From Rachycentron canadum (lineage: Eukaryota > Chordata > Actinopteri > Carangiformes > Rachycentridae), in NCBI GenBank assembly GCA_038496675.1, contig CM076660.1:1429029-1493028 (forward strand): 64,000 nt of DNA, written 5' to 3'. The notes below the pieces were generated by a model, which saw only the letters and a program-made list of their open reading frames with translations, searched no databases and was not told where the DNA came from. The number at the start of each line of letters is the position of its first letter. The stretch's first letter is position 1. The position numbers and the translations under genes are program-made. Below are positions 1 to 10,977 of the stretch, piece after piece.

Positions 1-1785
1 CCCCCGGGCCACCTGAGGGAACCAGCAGGTTAACATCATATTCTCATTACATACACGGCTTGACAGTGGTCTCCTGACCGTGGAGCGTGAGCACTGCTCT
101 CATCGCCATCTTCTAATTAAGCAGAAACACCCCTTGATATATAATAAAAAAAAAAACCCACTGCTGATTGGCTGACTGGGAGGCTGGACGGGCTGACAGG
201 ACGACTGAGTGTTCAGACTGAGAGTTTTCTGTCACAGCAGAGGAGATCCGGTCCTTCAGTCTGACACGGAGTCTGGGAGGACTCGTCAGTGTCCGCTAAT
301 GTCGGGTAGGTTGTCGACTCTGCGGGGGCGGAGGGGCGCCTGCCAAGTGGAAGCTCGATCTTCTCTAAAGGGGATCTTGTAGGGTCATTAGGAGAAATAA
401 TTGATTATTTATAGTCAGATCAGAGATGCCCTTGATAGCCAGCACCGGGGTGGACAATTGCTCAGCTGGCCTGTGGCCATGTATAAATCAAACTGTGTTT
501 TCTTTATTTCTTTCTTTCTTTTTTTTTCTTTTTTTTAATCAGGGAAGGAGCTGAATCCAGAAGCAGGAGGTGACGTTAATGATGCGAACAGATGTGGATT
601 AAGATGAAAGATGAGGCAGGGGGGCAAACTCACTGCTGGGCATCGCAAATACAAATTGGTTACAGCGTCCGCCTGCACAGGAGCTGGTAAACAAAACTAG
701 TCATTTAAGAAATATTTCATTTTGTGATGCCTTTGTTTCAGCAACATGTGCGACAAGCATGTGCTCAAGTGTCCAAATGCTTTTGGTCAGGTGACATTAC
801 CCATTCCTATTGCCCCTTTTATTTCCTGTTATATTCCGCTGTTTAAACACAGGCAGAATTCCATTAAAAATACTCTATGCATCTATGATCCTGCAGCAGT
901 CGTTTGCATGTGTCTGGCCTCCTGGTTTCACCCAGCTCATCACCTACACTGAGGACCACAGCAAAAAAAACAAAAAAAACAGCAGAAGACAGAGTAGACA
1001 GGAGGCTCCGCGCTATCTCAGGCCTCAGCATGATTTTAAACGACACCATTAAACGAGGTCGTAATTCTCATTTTATCTGGGCCCACATGCGTTGCCGGAA
1101 TGATGACCTCCCAGAGCGCCAGCAGACCGGACTCGACAAAGAGAGCCAGCGGGGGGAGGCGGAGAATTAATGCAGATAGCCAGAGGGTGCAGTTATTAGG
1201 GGGCAGAGACGGCCTTTTTGAGCCTATCGTAGGTGAGCCGCCCCCAAATGCTGGATGTGGTTTACATTGGGTCGGGATATTTCAGACAAGATGAATAAAA
1301 CATCAGATGGTTTCGACCGTGGGGGCAATTTGAGCCGATCATGCCGAAGAGTCAACGTCAAACATGTCACTAAAACTGAGCCCATGGCGGCTAATGAGTA
1401 GTTTCTAATACATATGAATCTAGAAATGAGTTTTTCCAGCGAATCTTTGAATCGCAGTCTTTTAAATTCTCCCAAACTGCGAAAAATGCCCACCACAAGC
1501 TTCCAGAGTCGAGTTCATAATGATGCAAACGTAGTATAATATCTAATTAAACATGACTCAAACTCTTCACTGATCATTAAAAGTTTTGCCAGAACCAAAG
1601 CAATAATTTGATTAAGCAATAATCATTTCATTACATGCAGTATCATTTGACCCCCTGAGCAACCCAACATAACTCAGAAGTGGAAATAAGAATCTGTGTA
1701 ATGATGCATATTGCATTTTAATCTCACACAATTTGCATTAATTTGATTCAATTTTTATTTACTTCCTTGTTATTATATAATATTT
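1..1785. other. Single-copy DNA, no gene recognised
   Basis: No frame with coding character is visible. The stretch contains a T/TTTC-rich tract near 502-537, an A-rich tract near 961-980 and a GC-richer patch at about 1080-1260. At 165-230 the words GCTGACTGG/GGCTGACAGG recur in degenerate form, but not as a clean tandem repeat. The open frame on the minus strand around 1224-1496 has no recognised domain. Confidence 0.6.
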
Positions 1786-2004
1786 TTAAAGGTCTCTAAT
1801 AGTCTAAAGACCTCCGTGTGGTCTCTGAGGGTCCTGTATTGTCTAAAGGCAGATGTCTATTTTCATTATAAAGCAGGTCTGGGTTCTATATTAATACAGT
1901 GAAAGTATCAAAGGTCTCAGTCACAGAGAAAAGTTCACAGCCTGTTTTCAGAAACTTAAAACCAGCCGTCAGGACTTCTGGAACTTTGTGATGTCACAAC
2001 AAAG
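1786..2004 (-). mobile_element. Family A MITE-like element, copy A1
   Basis: The copy begins TTAAAGGTCT and contains the family blocks in reverse order: AAGCAGGTCTGGGTTCTATATTAATAC, a run around CAGAAACTTAAAACCAGCCGTCAGGACTTC, and the core TTTGTGATGTCACAA. It is cut at its far end, where a family B copy begins directly. The terminal inverted repeat (TTAAAGGTCCC) is seen intact in other copies. TTAA at the edges could be a piggyBac-like target site or simply part of the repeat; the superfamily is not assigned. Confidence 0.75.
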
Positions 2005-2180
2005 CTGATGGTCCCATTTGGAGGAAAACAGACTATAAACCAGGTTATGCATTAGGGGGCGTGGCTACGGTGTGATTGACAGATTGTACCACACAGAGGC
2101 TCAGAGCCCCTCACTCCTCCTCAGCTCCACCTTCTCCTCCAAATATGGTTTCTTCTGGTTTCAAAAAAAAAAAAAAAATA
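2005..2180 (+). mobile_element. Family B dispersed repeat, copy B1
   Basis: This copy carries the blocks GGGGGCGTGGCTAC, CCCCTCACTCCTCCTCAGCTCCACC and CCAAATATGGTTTCTTCTGG, the same sequence as the reverse complement of the copies at 21.6 and 23.7 kb. It lies against the truncated end of family A copy A1. It ends in an A-rich tract (2163-2178). No coding potential is seen. Confidence 0.75.
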
Positions 2181-2319
2181 TATATTATTACATAACTGTC
2201 TCAGCACCGTTTTCCGTTCCTCGCTGGTGGGTTACTTGTGCTTGCCAAAGGAAGGCTCTTATTTTGAAAGACACAGTGCCTGAGGAGCCTGCTGCAAGGA
2301 TGCTACATGAAAAGTGAAA

Positions 2320-2341
2320 ACACACACACACACACACACAA
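2320..2341. repeat. (CA)n microsatellite
   Basis: About eleven uninterrupted CA units, followed after 80 bases by a second CA array. Confidence 0.97.
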
Positions 2342-2419
2342 ACGTCCCCACAATTCATTCAGGAACAAACATACATACATTTACCCACAAATGCGCGGCT
2401 GCACGCACGTGAACAAACG

Positions 2420-2444
2420 CACACACACACACACACACACACAC
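2420..2444. repeat. (CA)n microsatellite
   Basis: About twelve CA units, preceded by irregular CA/CG dinucleotides. Confidence 0.97.
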
Positions 2445-3230
2445 CGCAGCCCTCCCCTAGTCCTCTAGTCCTCTTGTTGTTGCCTCCTGACAGCATTTGT
2501 TCTTTTTCTCCACCACTGTCTAACCTGTCAGGCCCTGCCAAAATATGTTTTCCGTCTCCCTGTGGCTCTGTGCACACAGATGCTACCTTCCAATTATCTG
2601 AAGAGAGAGGAAGACAGAAAACTGGGTTGATAAATCTGAGGAGCTTTTGACAGTGAAATGTTTCACCAGGTGATTCTGGTCCCCCCCCCCCCTTCCCTGC
2701 TCCTACCTTCCTTACCTTTTCTTCCTCGCGTATCATTTTTCCTGATCCGTCCTTATGTGTCACATAACTCAGCCCTGTGTTACCTGACTGCTCTTTTCTA
2801 CGGCGGCCGAGTCTGACTGCGGCAAAAAGACCACTGGGCCCTAATTGCCAAGGCTGAAGCGTCGTGGCCGCGCGCGTGTTTGCGTGTGTCTCTGTGTGGA
2901 TGCGGACGCTTCGAGTTGTGTGTCTGCGTGCGCACACGTCTCAGGTCTTGCCATCTGCCATTCCTCAGCATTGTGCAGGGGAACAATGCCCCGGTGAACT
3001 GAACACAGTGATTAGGCTCGAGCTGTTTTTGACTAAAAATAGCCTTCATTTACACGTCAACTTTAAATGGATTTGGACACAGGTGTAGAACTATTTGTTT
3101 AGCTGCCTACGACGCAGAGTTAAATTATGGCTCATTTTGAAGTTTCTACAATGTCAAGTTTAAATATGACACACAACTATAACTGACAACACGATCAAAT
3201 ACTAGACTGAGAATTTGGGGCCAGTTGCAC
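2445..3230. other. Single-copy DNA with C tract and alternating purine-pyrimidine patch
   Basis: No gene is recognised. A run of twelve C lies at 2681-2692. At about 2865-2935 an alternating GCGCGCGTGTTTGCGTGTGT-type patch is a candidate for Z-form DNA. A minus-strand open frame across 2359-2937 is mainly translated microsatellite and is not credible as a gene. Confidence 0.6.
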
Positions 3231-3322
3231 AAAACGCCTCAGGTTTTCTACTGAAGGTGTAATTTCTCCTTAATCTAAGGGAGTTACTTAGAAAAGATAA
3301 GTTACTAATCTCTTAAAAAAGG

Positions 3323-3346
3323 TATATATATATATATATATATATA
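3323..3346. repeat. (TA)n microsatellite
   Basis: Twelve TA units. The preceding ~90 bases (3225-3315) include ATTTCTCCTTAA, which reappears inverted near 6740, so this may be the edge of an old dispersed repeat. Confidence 0.95.
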
Positions 3347-3410
3347 GTTTGGGCATTTGCAGCAGTGAAAGAGATTTTAAAGCAGTAAAAGTCTATTGTT
3401 TCCATGGAAG

Positions 3411-3600
3411 GACGGCATGGTGGTTCAGTGGTTAGCACTGTGGTCTCACAGCAAGAGTTCTGGGTTCAAACCCTGCGACCTGTCTGGTTTTTACCCCGCC
3501 CACTTGCCCAATGTCAGCCGGGATTGGCTCCAAGCCTGGCCTCTGGTGTTTGTTGCACATCAGTTGAACACATAATAATTCTGACAAACAAACAAGCGCA
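3411..3600 (+). mobile_element. tRNA-derived SINE-like element, family D copy D1
   Basis: The head has an RNA polymerase III-type internal promoter. The A box TGGTTCAGTGG lies at 3421-3431 and the B box GGTTCAAACCC at 3463-3473, 31 bases apart, as expected for a tRNA-derived SINE. Downstream, GCCCAATGTCAGCCGGGATTGG matches the reverse complement of the copy at 9125-9365, which links the copies into one family. No target duplication was identified, and the tail is degraded. It could instead be part of a larger LINE-SINE composite. Confidence 0.65.
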
Positions 3601-5130
3601 GATGAAAATATGGCCTAATTGGCTTAGGCAATAAAAAAAAAAAAAAACCCTTTCAAATTAAAGGTCAAATAAAATACAAAATGAAACGAAAATCAAATGA
3701 GGAGTTTATCTTCGTAATCAGCTAAAAATCAGAAGCAACAAATTTAAAATTGAAATAAAATAATAGTAATAATTTATTCAGCGTTACAGAAGAATGTTTG
3801 GCAGGAAGTAAATGGAAATGGATCATGTGACCATATTTCATCAAATTCTGATGTGACAATGAAAGTATTTATAGTTTTCAGGGAGATGAAGGGACCCAGG
3901 CCCGACCGGAGCGGTGCCGTGATTATTAACATTCCCATGATGTGTTGTATAATCACTAAAGCTCATATGTCTCCTTGGAGGCTGGGCTAATAGAGGAGAG
4001 CATTTACAGGGTTTCAAATGATACCACCAGGGCCATGTTATCGTTTTCAAACCAATTGGGACGGTTGCCAAAGCACCAGCAGCGAAGGTGCACTTTTCTC
4101 ACTGGCTAATGACCATAAAGTGAATATACATCTCCTCACTGCCTCGGACTCTAAATCTGCAGGAAGAAAAAAAGAAGAAGAAGAAGAAGAAAAAAGAAAA
4201 AAAAAAAAAACTCCCTCTTCTCCATCATGGTGGCGGTAACCGGCAGCGGAGATGATATAATGTGATCGTAAAAATGTGGTCTGGAGAGAGGCGGAAACTC
4301 TCACCTTTTTTCCATCAGTGATAATTTGTTTTCCCCAGGAGGTCCCACCAGCCCGGCTTTACCCGCCTGCCTCGACTGCTTGGCTCCCAGCATGCAGTTG
4401 GGGATGTGATGAGGGTGGCGCTCTGGTTCATATCCGTCATGGTAATGGTTTCTGTTCCTAACGGGGGGTCCCGTGGCCACCGATGAATAAAAAAAGGAGT
4501 CATTTATTTACATTGCCTCCATTATCATATATTCTTAGTCTGCTCTTGTCTGCAGTGAATAATGGCGCCTGCCTCGCGCTGCCTATAGGCTCCAACTCTA
4601 CGTCTATATGTCTCAAGCCTGCGGTTAAATCTAATAATACAGCCTGTACTGCTTAGTTATGAGGGAAGAAAAGTTTCACTCAACATGAACCTCCGCTGTT
4701 CGCTTCTGACCTCAGTCACGTTTAAACGAAACCCGCATTCGTGCCTCTGAGCTGTGACAGATGTTCAGGGTGTGAAGCGTATTATTCAGCCACAAACCCC
4801 CACGACAGGAAATTCAAACTAACAACTTTATGCAAAGGCAACAAAAGGCGTCACGCACAACAAAACAACAATATTCAACAAAACAACTGCACATTATTCA
4901 GCGATCCTCCACCACAGTTTGTATTCAGTGTTGTTTTCAGCCTCCTAGTTTATACAGTAGAAGTAAAAGTCAGCTGAATATATTTCCCTGAACCACATAC
5001 TGTGTTTGAAGTGAAATCAAAAACAGAATTGAGCCCAAAACATCTTTTAGATCTTGCCGAGCTGCTTCCTATAGTTGAGAGTTGACTGTTTTTGCTGTAG
5101 TTGTGCATAAATGTACTTTAACATTTTAAA
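3601..5130. other. Single-copy DNA, no gene recognised
   Basis: Contains an A run (3632-3647) and a purine tract of GAA units passing into poly-A (4163-4210). The rest looks single-copy, including a CG-containing patch near 4560-4600. Frames on both strands are short and interrupted. Confidence 0.55.
4163..4210. repeat. GAA/poly-A purine tract
   Basis: AGAAAAAAAG followed by about six GAA units and then a long A run. All 48 bases are purines on this strand. Confidence 0.95.
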
Positions 5131-5157
5131 CAAAAGGCCTTTAACAAAAGGCTTTTG

Positions 5158-5630
5158 TGAGATTAATACTTGGGCCACAATGGGGCCACATGCGTGTTTT
5201 CTTCTGTCCCAGCATAGGCCTGATTTCACAGGCCAATATACAGTATGGCTGCCAAATGCTACTTCCACATCTGGACCAACTCAAACATAGAAAATCATCC
5301 TGGACCCTAATGTGGAAGTATATGGGGCCAGGCCCGGGCCTCGGACGCAGGTATAGGCCAGATGCTTCATTTTTCATCATGTGAAACCTGATATGGTCGG
5401 GTTGCATGACACACTCACCTCTCAGTATCAGTAACGTTATGGGGTTAGGGTGCGTCCCTGAATGGATTCAAATATCCTGAGCATCAAACCCCCCAAATTT
5501 GCTGCATGTCCTTCCCTGACTCTTTCTCTTCTAAAGTTATAAAACTACAAAAAAAAATAAAATTATATATATATGACAATCATGCTGCGTATGAGCCAGA
5601 TCCAGGTCATGGTACTGGGTATATAGTGGG
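5158..5630 (+). mobile_element. Family F dispersed repeat, copy F1
   Basis: Shares ordered blocks with 12370-12870 on the same strand: a (C)CCAGGCCCGGGCC-like block, GCCAGATG, CCTGATATGG(T/C)CGGG, CACTCACCTCTCAG, a CATCAAA(C/T)CCCCC block, GTCC(T/C)(T/G)CCCTGACTC and AATCATGCTG...GCCAGAT. Rich in GGCCA/GGCCC words. No reading frame survives, no terminal repeats were identified, and the type of element is unknown. The 27 bases just upstream (5131-5157) form a short CAAAAG...CTTTTG hairpin. Confidence 0.6.
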
Positions 5631-5636
5631 TCAGAA

Positions 5637-5655
5637 GATAGATAGATAGATAGAT
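5637..5655. repeat. (GATA)n microsatellite
   Basis: Nearly five GATA units at the downstream edge of family F copy F1. Confidence 0.95.
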
Positions 5656-5659
5656 TTGT

Positions 5660-6334
5660 TTTGTACCTGTGTTTTAATTAACAATCAGTGACTGTAAAAG
5701 GTTCTGATTGGCTCTGATGTTTCTCCAAATGGGGGAAGTTGATTCAGAGACTCTGGAGAAGTGAGAGAAGTTGTGTTGGACCAAGTCACCTGCAGTCACA
5801 CAAAAAAACCGAGAGCCTGCCAGCAGATTTCAGCTTCAGTTTCCTAAAGGTCATGAGAGATCAGGTTTACGCCCTCACACAGTTGCAGGAATCCCGCTAA
5901 ACCAAAATGCTAAAAGCGTAAAAGTTCTGCTAAAAGTTTTAAAGAATGACATTTTGCAGCAGGAGGAGCGAGGAGTGTTTAATAATATACAACCTAAGAC
6001 AGGAAAAGCACCAGAAAAGCATCAAGCTCACTCTGTGTTTTCTGTCATTAAACCCGTAGCCAGGGGCGGTGGAGTGTTAGCAGGTGGCACAAAGAACAGC
6101 ACAAAGTGCCTGAGGAAGTTTTCATAGTTGCTGACAGAGAGAGAGAGAGAGAAAACATACAAAGGGATGGAGGGAGACAGAGAGGAAGGTTACAGTATCT
6201 GACAGAAAACTTTAAAGCTACTTTTACTCCTGTTCCTACTTTATTCTAGAGCTGAGAAGGTAAATAAAATACCAGCAACACGAATGGGTCAAAATATGAC
6301 ACCGGATTAGTCACTGAGAGAAAATGAGACTGAA
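5660..6334. other. Single-copy DNA with an unexplained open frame
   Basis: A plus-strand frame is open for about 118 codons (5771-6127) but begins at a TTG, not an ATG, and matches no family I recognise. A (GA)n run lies at 6136-6152. I see no splice or promoter support. Confidence 0.5.
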
Positions 6335-6521
6335 TTAAAGGTCCTGTTGTATAAAATGAGGCTCAGATCCTCTCTTCTGATTGGCTGGCTGACCTGTTGT
6401 TCCCAGAGCTCCAGAGAAAAGCCTGAGAGAGGAGATGTGAAACTCCACTGAGTTGGTGTTTCATCTCTTTCATATCTTCTTATGGATATCGACATTTCGA
6501 AGTCAAATATGGGACCTTTAA
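6335..6521 (-). mobile_element. Family A MITE-like element, copy A2
   Basis: Begins TTAAAGGTCC and ends TATGGGACCTTTAA, so both inverted termini are present. The interior holds the GATTGGCTG...GACCTGTTGTTCCCAGAGCTCCAGAGA...GCCTGAGAGAGGAGATGT block shared with copies A6 and A7. At 187 bp it is shorter than A10 (313 bp) and lacks the TGACATCA core, so it is an internally deleted copy. Confidence 0.85.
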
Positions 6522-7414
6522 TACTGGAGCATTTCCCAGTTGCACTGAGTGGGAGGAGGGGTCTACCATGGACAGCTTGCCCATCACTCCATCCTCCAAA
6601 CAAGCTGCTAAATATTTGATTTTCCTTTCCACCGAAGCCCATGTGACCCGCTTCTGACCCGACACCCCCATCAACAGGATGGCAAAGTTTTATCAGTGCC
6701 CACCATCATTAAGATTACTTAATAAATTCCCATCTGGAGAGCAAAAAACTAGTTGGTTAAGGAGAAATGATAGTCATTGTAAAAGGAAAACCAAAGTTTC
6801 CTGTTGACAGAATGAAAACAAAAGTTTCTCACGTCAAAGCCAGATGATGCTCAGACTCACACGCCCACCCTGACCTCCTGTGGGCTGAACGAGAAGCTAC
6901 GTCCACACTGTGAAGCTATGTTTTCATCCTTGTTCGTGTCAGAAATAATCTCCTGAAACATAGTGTGCACTGCGCATGCATGCACACAGGGAGGAGATTG
7001 TTTACGCTGCAGTCGGTTGCTGAGTTTTGCTGAGACAAGGAACAACAAAGACAGTTGTTAACTTCCAGAATTTAACTGCACAACAGCTGCTAGCAAAGGC
7101 ATCAAGGTCGGTAACGCTTGTAATTCATTATCCATGTTGTGTTCAACGCCAGTCTGGACGGGAACATGGGCATCTGCATCTCCGTTTCCAAAGGCCTCGT
7201 GCCCGTCCATTACAAACCACTACGCAACTCTTTTCAAACTCGAATGTGGTCAGCAGTCTCAGTTTTAACGAGCTGTGACACAGACATCAAACGCATCGCA
7301 GATACAGACATCAAGTCCATCATAGCTGCCAACAAAACCTTCTTAATAAAGATGCAGGATGAGCTGAGCACGCTGCAGACAAGACGGCGTCGGACGGTTG
7401 TTGTTTTTTTGCAG
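6522..7414. other. Single-copy DNA upstream of an exon-like segment
   Basis: Mostly unique sequence. TTAAGGAGAAAT near 6750 is the inverse of a block at 3255. From 7139 a plus-strand frame stays open to 7498 (about 119 codons) and translates to an ordinary-looking mixed composition, but it opens at GTG and I recognise no domain. Confidence 0.45.
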
Positions 7415-7494
7415 ACCGGCTGCTTCCTCAGCACCTGTGGAGGCTTCGGCTCAGCTGCAGGCAGGAGCACTTTGAAGGCAGACAGCTCGTCGAG
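7415..7494 (+). other. Exon-like segment bounded by splice-site consensus
   Basis: TTGTTGTTTTTTTGCAG ends at 7414, a good acceptor with polypyrimidine tract. CGAG|GTGAGC follows 7494, a near-perfect donor. The 80 bases between are open in two of three forward frames. No homology is recognised, so this may be chance or an old gene fragment. RNA evidence would be needed to call it an exon. Confidence 0.2.
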
Positions 7495-8075
7495 GTGAGC
7501 GACGGGATGAGTGGCAGGACGAGAACTTTTACAAAATGGAGCCGGAAGACGGCGGGAATTGCGTCGTGCTTCCCGTCTCAGGAACGAAAATGTGCATGTC
7601 GTAGCTTTAAATGCGATCTTTCAAAGTAAAAGCCTAGAATGTGGACAAAGAGGCAGGAAAGAAAGGTGAAGAGAGATTCGGGGGACTTTAGGCTGAGGTG
7701 GGAATGAAGGGAAGAGAAGTAAAAGATAGATGCTCGATAAGGCTCGATAAGGGGGAGGATTATCTCCTAACTGCGTAAGGAAAGGCTCTGTTAAGGAAAA
7801 AAAGAGACTCCTGAAAAAGCCTTGTTTCTTATTTTGTCAAATATAAAATATGCAGATGTAAGATTGATCCATTCAAAAAACCCTGAGGGTCTGTTAATGT
7901 GAGAGGTGTCCAAATGGCTCTTCGGTTCAACTGGTTTCATTCTGAATCAATAACACTATGGATCTTCCTCATCGTTTTTGCCTCTGCCTGAAATTCCAGG
8001 CTGATCACTAGTCCCTGGTGCTGCGTGTTCGTCAGTTGATGATGTTGGACTTTCAGGTGAGCCACCTCCATCCAC
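7495..8075. other. Single-copy DNA, no gene recognised
   Basis: Includes a purine-rich patch at about 7655-7760, within which GCTCGATAAGG occurs twice in tandem (about 7730-7755). Nothing else identified. Confidence 0.5.
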
Positions 8076-8530
8076 TCAGCAGTAACAATATGACCACTAG
8101 ACCTTACCCTGCAACGATGTTTAGGGAGGTGGGACGTGTCAAGGTAACATCCACATGAACGGACCCAAGGTTTCCCAGCAGAACATTGACCAAAGCATCA
8201 CACTGCCTCCATCAGCTTGTCTTAATGCGGCCTGCTGCCATGTTTATCTCGTGTAAAAGAGGCGCACACACGCGACCATCCACATGATGTGAACGAAAAC
8301 CTGACCGGTCAGACCAGACCGCCTTCTTCCACGTGGTCCAGTTCCGATAGTCACATGTCCGTTGTGGGAGCTTTTGGTGGTTCGGTCCTTGTCAGAGTCC
8401 CTCGCATCCTCACACTTGATCTTTTTTCCTGCATCAACTTCAGGACTAAATGTTCAGCTGCTGCCTGATGTATCCACCGCTGACAGGTAACCATGGTAAC
8501 CTGGTGATCAGTGTTATTCATTTGATCCTA
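8076..8530 (-). mobile_element. Tc1-like transposon relic, family C copy C1
   Basis: From about 8117 to 8380 the sequence follows the reverse complement of the same transposase region as the copy at 37.6-38.5 kb: ATGTTTAGGGAGGTGGGACG, ACATCCACATGAA(C/T)GGACCC, TTTCCCAGCA and CATCCACATGATGT. A decayed terminus (AGTAACAATATGACCA) is at 8081-8096. The other end stops at GATCAGTGTTATTCATTTGATCC, just short of the expected inverted repeat. The block coding for the second catalytic aspartate is deleted. Non-functional. Confidence 0.8.
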
Positions 8531-9124
8531 CACTGTGACTGTTTCCTAAAGGTCTATGACCCTTTGGCTTGTAATAAGCAAATAAAAGAATCAATGACAA
8601 AACAAATACACTGATACAGTATCTCACTGCGCTTCCATATTTTTTCCTTTTCTCTAAATAGACTCTGAGTTTCCGGAGTTAGTAATACATGATGGCACAC
8701 ATACACAAACTTTGAGAGTACAATACTTCAGCTGGAGACCAGTCATTCATTCAGCCTCTTGACATCCTCCACCACATTCCTGACCTTCACTGGTCAAGAC
8801 AGGTCCGAGTGCTCCAGGTTGCACAGCAGTAATGACTGAGTCACCATGGATAGAGGCTGCACAGTCGCCCTGTAGTTCAAAAACCTTCGCTGCAAACACC
8901 TCTGTGATCTGTTGTGATGATCTGCGAGTGAGACGAGTTGACTCCCTCCACGCCGACCTTCAGATTTCTCTTAAAAATATATCAGGCACATCAAATCTCT
9001 CCACGCCGAATGTACATGGATTCTGTTTTTCAGTTCGTGCTGCACAGATGATGCCGGCTTCGTCCTGTTACTTCACCCACCAGCCCAACACAGATGGCTG
9101 CCGACAGGAAGTGGTGTCCGACTG
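8531..9124. other. Single-copy DNA, no gene recognised
   Basis: A plus-strand frame opens at an ATG at 8832 and runs 97 codons to 9125 without a recognised domain, stopping at the edge of the next repeat. I consider it a chance frame. Confidence 0.5.
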
Positions 9125-9365
9125 AACGTCCATCCATCCTTTATCCAAACCTCTTATCGGTGCAGGGTCATTTCGGGGGGTGGAGCCGATCCCAGCTGAC
9201 ATTGGGCAAGGGTGTTGTACATCCTTGACAGGTCGCCAGACCATCGCAGGGCTAACGGACAAAGACAAACATCCACTCACCTCTAAGGGCAAATTAGAGT
9301 CACTAATTATCCTAATGCACATATATTTGGACTATGGGAGAAAACCAGAGTACACAGAGACCATA
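9125..9365 (-). mobile_element. SINE/LINE-tail-like element, family D copy D2
   Basis: Starts CATCCATCC and contains GGTGGAGCCGATCCCAGCTGACATTGGGC, then a CGCCAGACCATCGCAGGG block, CAAATTAGAGTCACTAATTA and a TTTGGACTATGGGAG block. It matches copy D1 in reverse complement, and its last block matches the beginning of D4. The polymerase III head is missing: the copy ends about where the head would continue. Confidence 0.7.
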
Positions 9366-9379
9366 GGGGGCTATAATTT

Positions 9380-9650
9380 CAAATTAATATGATGTTGGAT
9401 TGAAGAAGACTTGAAACTAGAGATTGAGACCACAAACACATTAGGAAACGTTTACTGAGCAAATAAATCAAGTAATTAAGTCCGGCCATTCTCCCATAGA
9501 CGTTAATACAATTGGACTTTCTCCAACCAGTGGAGTCGCCCCCTAATGGTCATTAGATAGAACAAAGGTTTAAGGCTCATTAGCACTGGCTCCACTTTAC
9601 AGACCCAGGGTCGACTTCCACTTTTATAGACAGTTCAAACGCAGACTTTT
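9380..9650 (-). mobile_element. Family B dispersed repeat, copy B2
   Basis: Contains GAAGACTTGAAACTAGAGA, CGTTTACTGAGCAAATAAATCAAG, CCCATAGACGTTAATACAAT, GGAGTCGCCCCCTAATGG and CTTCCACTTTTATAGACAG, in the same order as in B4 and B5. Only this half of the family is present. Confidence 0.8.
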
Positions 9651-10970
9651 TGAGAAACACTAAATTTAAAACATTGTATTTTGACTAATTTACACGTGGA
9701 TCACTAGGGGTTTGTATGAGACCTCTTGTGGTCCACGGACCAAACTTATCAAAATTATCTAGACCAGTGGAATGAACACACACTCACACACATTTTTGAG
9801 AGATTAGCATTGGGTTGGGAATCAAACAAAAAGACGCACCCAGTGGACGGGTTCCCAGCCTGGGTTCAAATCTTTTTTTTCCCCTTTTCTGAATGCTCCC
9901 TGACTTTCCTGTCTCTCTCTCTCTCTCATTTAGATTTTCAAAATAAAGGTGAAATATGTCCAAAAGATAACTTCCTGTCTGCTTTCTTGATATCATGTAA
10001 TATTATCAACGGTTAGCCAGGCGTTCATTTGAAAACAACAAACAAAAAAAGAACCTGAGAACACACAACAAAACTGGACACACTCAAAGATACTTGATCC
10101 ACTCTGTGGTTTTTCTTTCCTGCCGAGGTCGTTTGTTAAACACAGACACGGGCTGCGGTTTAACTCACCTCCAGCCTCATGCATCAGACATGAACCACTG
10201 ACAGATTCATTTGCGAATCAGCTCTAGGCGGAGGACAAATAAAAGTCAGAAACCGTACAACTCCTAACAAGTTGATTTCCCAGCATCCAGTGAACAGAGC
10301 GCCACTGTCATTGATGCTCTCTTCCTTTCTTCTGTTACAGAACACTGTGTCTTTTTGAAGGAACAAAACCACTTGAACGCAGCGATGCCGGGCAGGAAGA
10401 ATCCTCTGCATTACAATCCTGAATCTCTTTTATATATATATATATATATATAAAAGTCTCAGTTCTGTTCCTCGGGATTGAAGCAGCCAGAGGAGCCACT
10501 GCGCTGTCCTTCACCGCATCAAAGAGTCGCGTGCGCCTGCACATCACCGGCAACTGTGGAATCCCAACACGTGTTCTCATCACGGCAGAGCCGCACACCT
10601 AAACAACAAATGCACAAACAGCTAAACAAATAAATGACATTAAAGTTTTCTGAACTAGCAGCCCCACGGTTCAGTCATTGGCGCTGGTTGACAGGTAAAA
10701 GAAACCGAGATGGGGACCAGGCCCTGTTGTAGCCGTGGGTTGGTGATATACGCTCGAGCACCCGCCCAACTTTTCACTGGCCAATAAAAGTGCCGCTGTA
10801 GAGGACAGTCACATGAATCAGTTCATGCAATATTCATTTATTCACTCAGGATGTTGAATATGCACCGTTCACAGAGGCCAGCGGTTTCAAGCTAACAGGG
10901 CTGACTGCAGACTAGAAGAGGAAGCTTGTATGGTTGGAAAAAGTTAGTCCGGGTCCACACCAAGTGGTAA
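9651..10970. other. Single-copy DNA, no gene recognised
   Basis: Contains a short (TC)n at 9911-9928. The minus-strand frames across 9784-10598 are short and do not join under any splice pattern I can see. The patch at 10670-10800 has a GGCCAATAAAAG word (CCAAT next to an A/T-rich word) but no other promoter features. Confidence 0.5.
10430..10453. repeat. (TA)n microsatellite
   Basis: Twelve TA units following CTCTTT. Confidence 0.96.
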
Positions 10971-10977
10971 CCGACCA

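Noticed and set aside
165..230. Recurrent GGCTGAC/GACTG words as a tandem repeat
   Set aside because: No constant period or alignment between units; probably chance. A similar loose pattern at 53150-53290 was rejected for the same reason.
2359..2937. 192-codon minus-strand open frame
   Set aside because: Its C-terminal half is a translated CA microsatellite (Cys-Val repeats). No domain, and composition explains the openness.
7139..7498. 119-codon plus-strand frame as a full gene
   Set aside because: Opens at GTG, has no recognised domain and contains a strong internal acceptor. Only the splice-bounded 80-bp part is listed as a low-confidence candidate.
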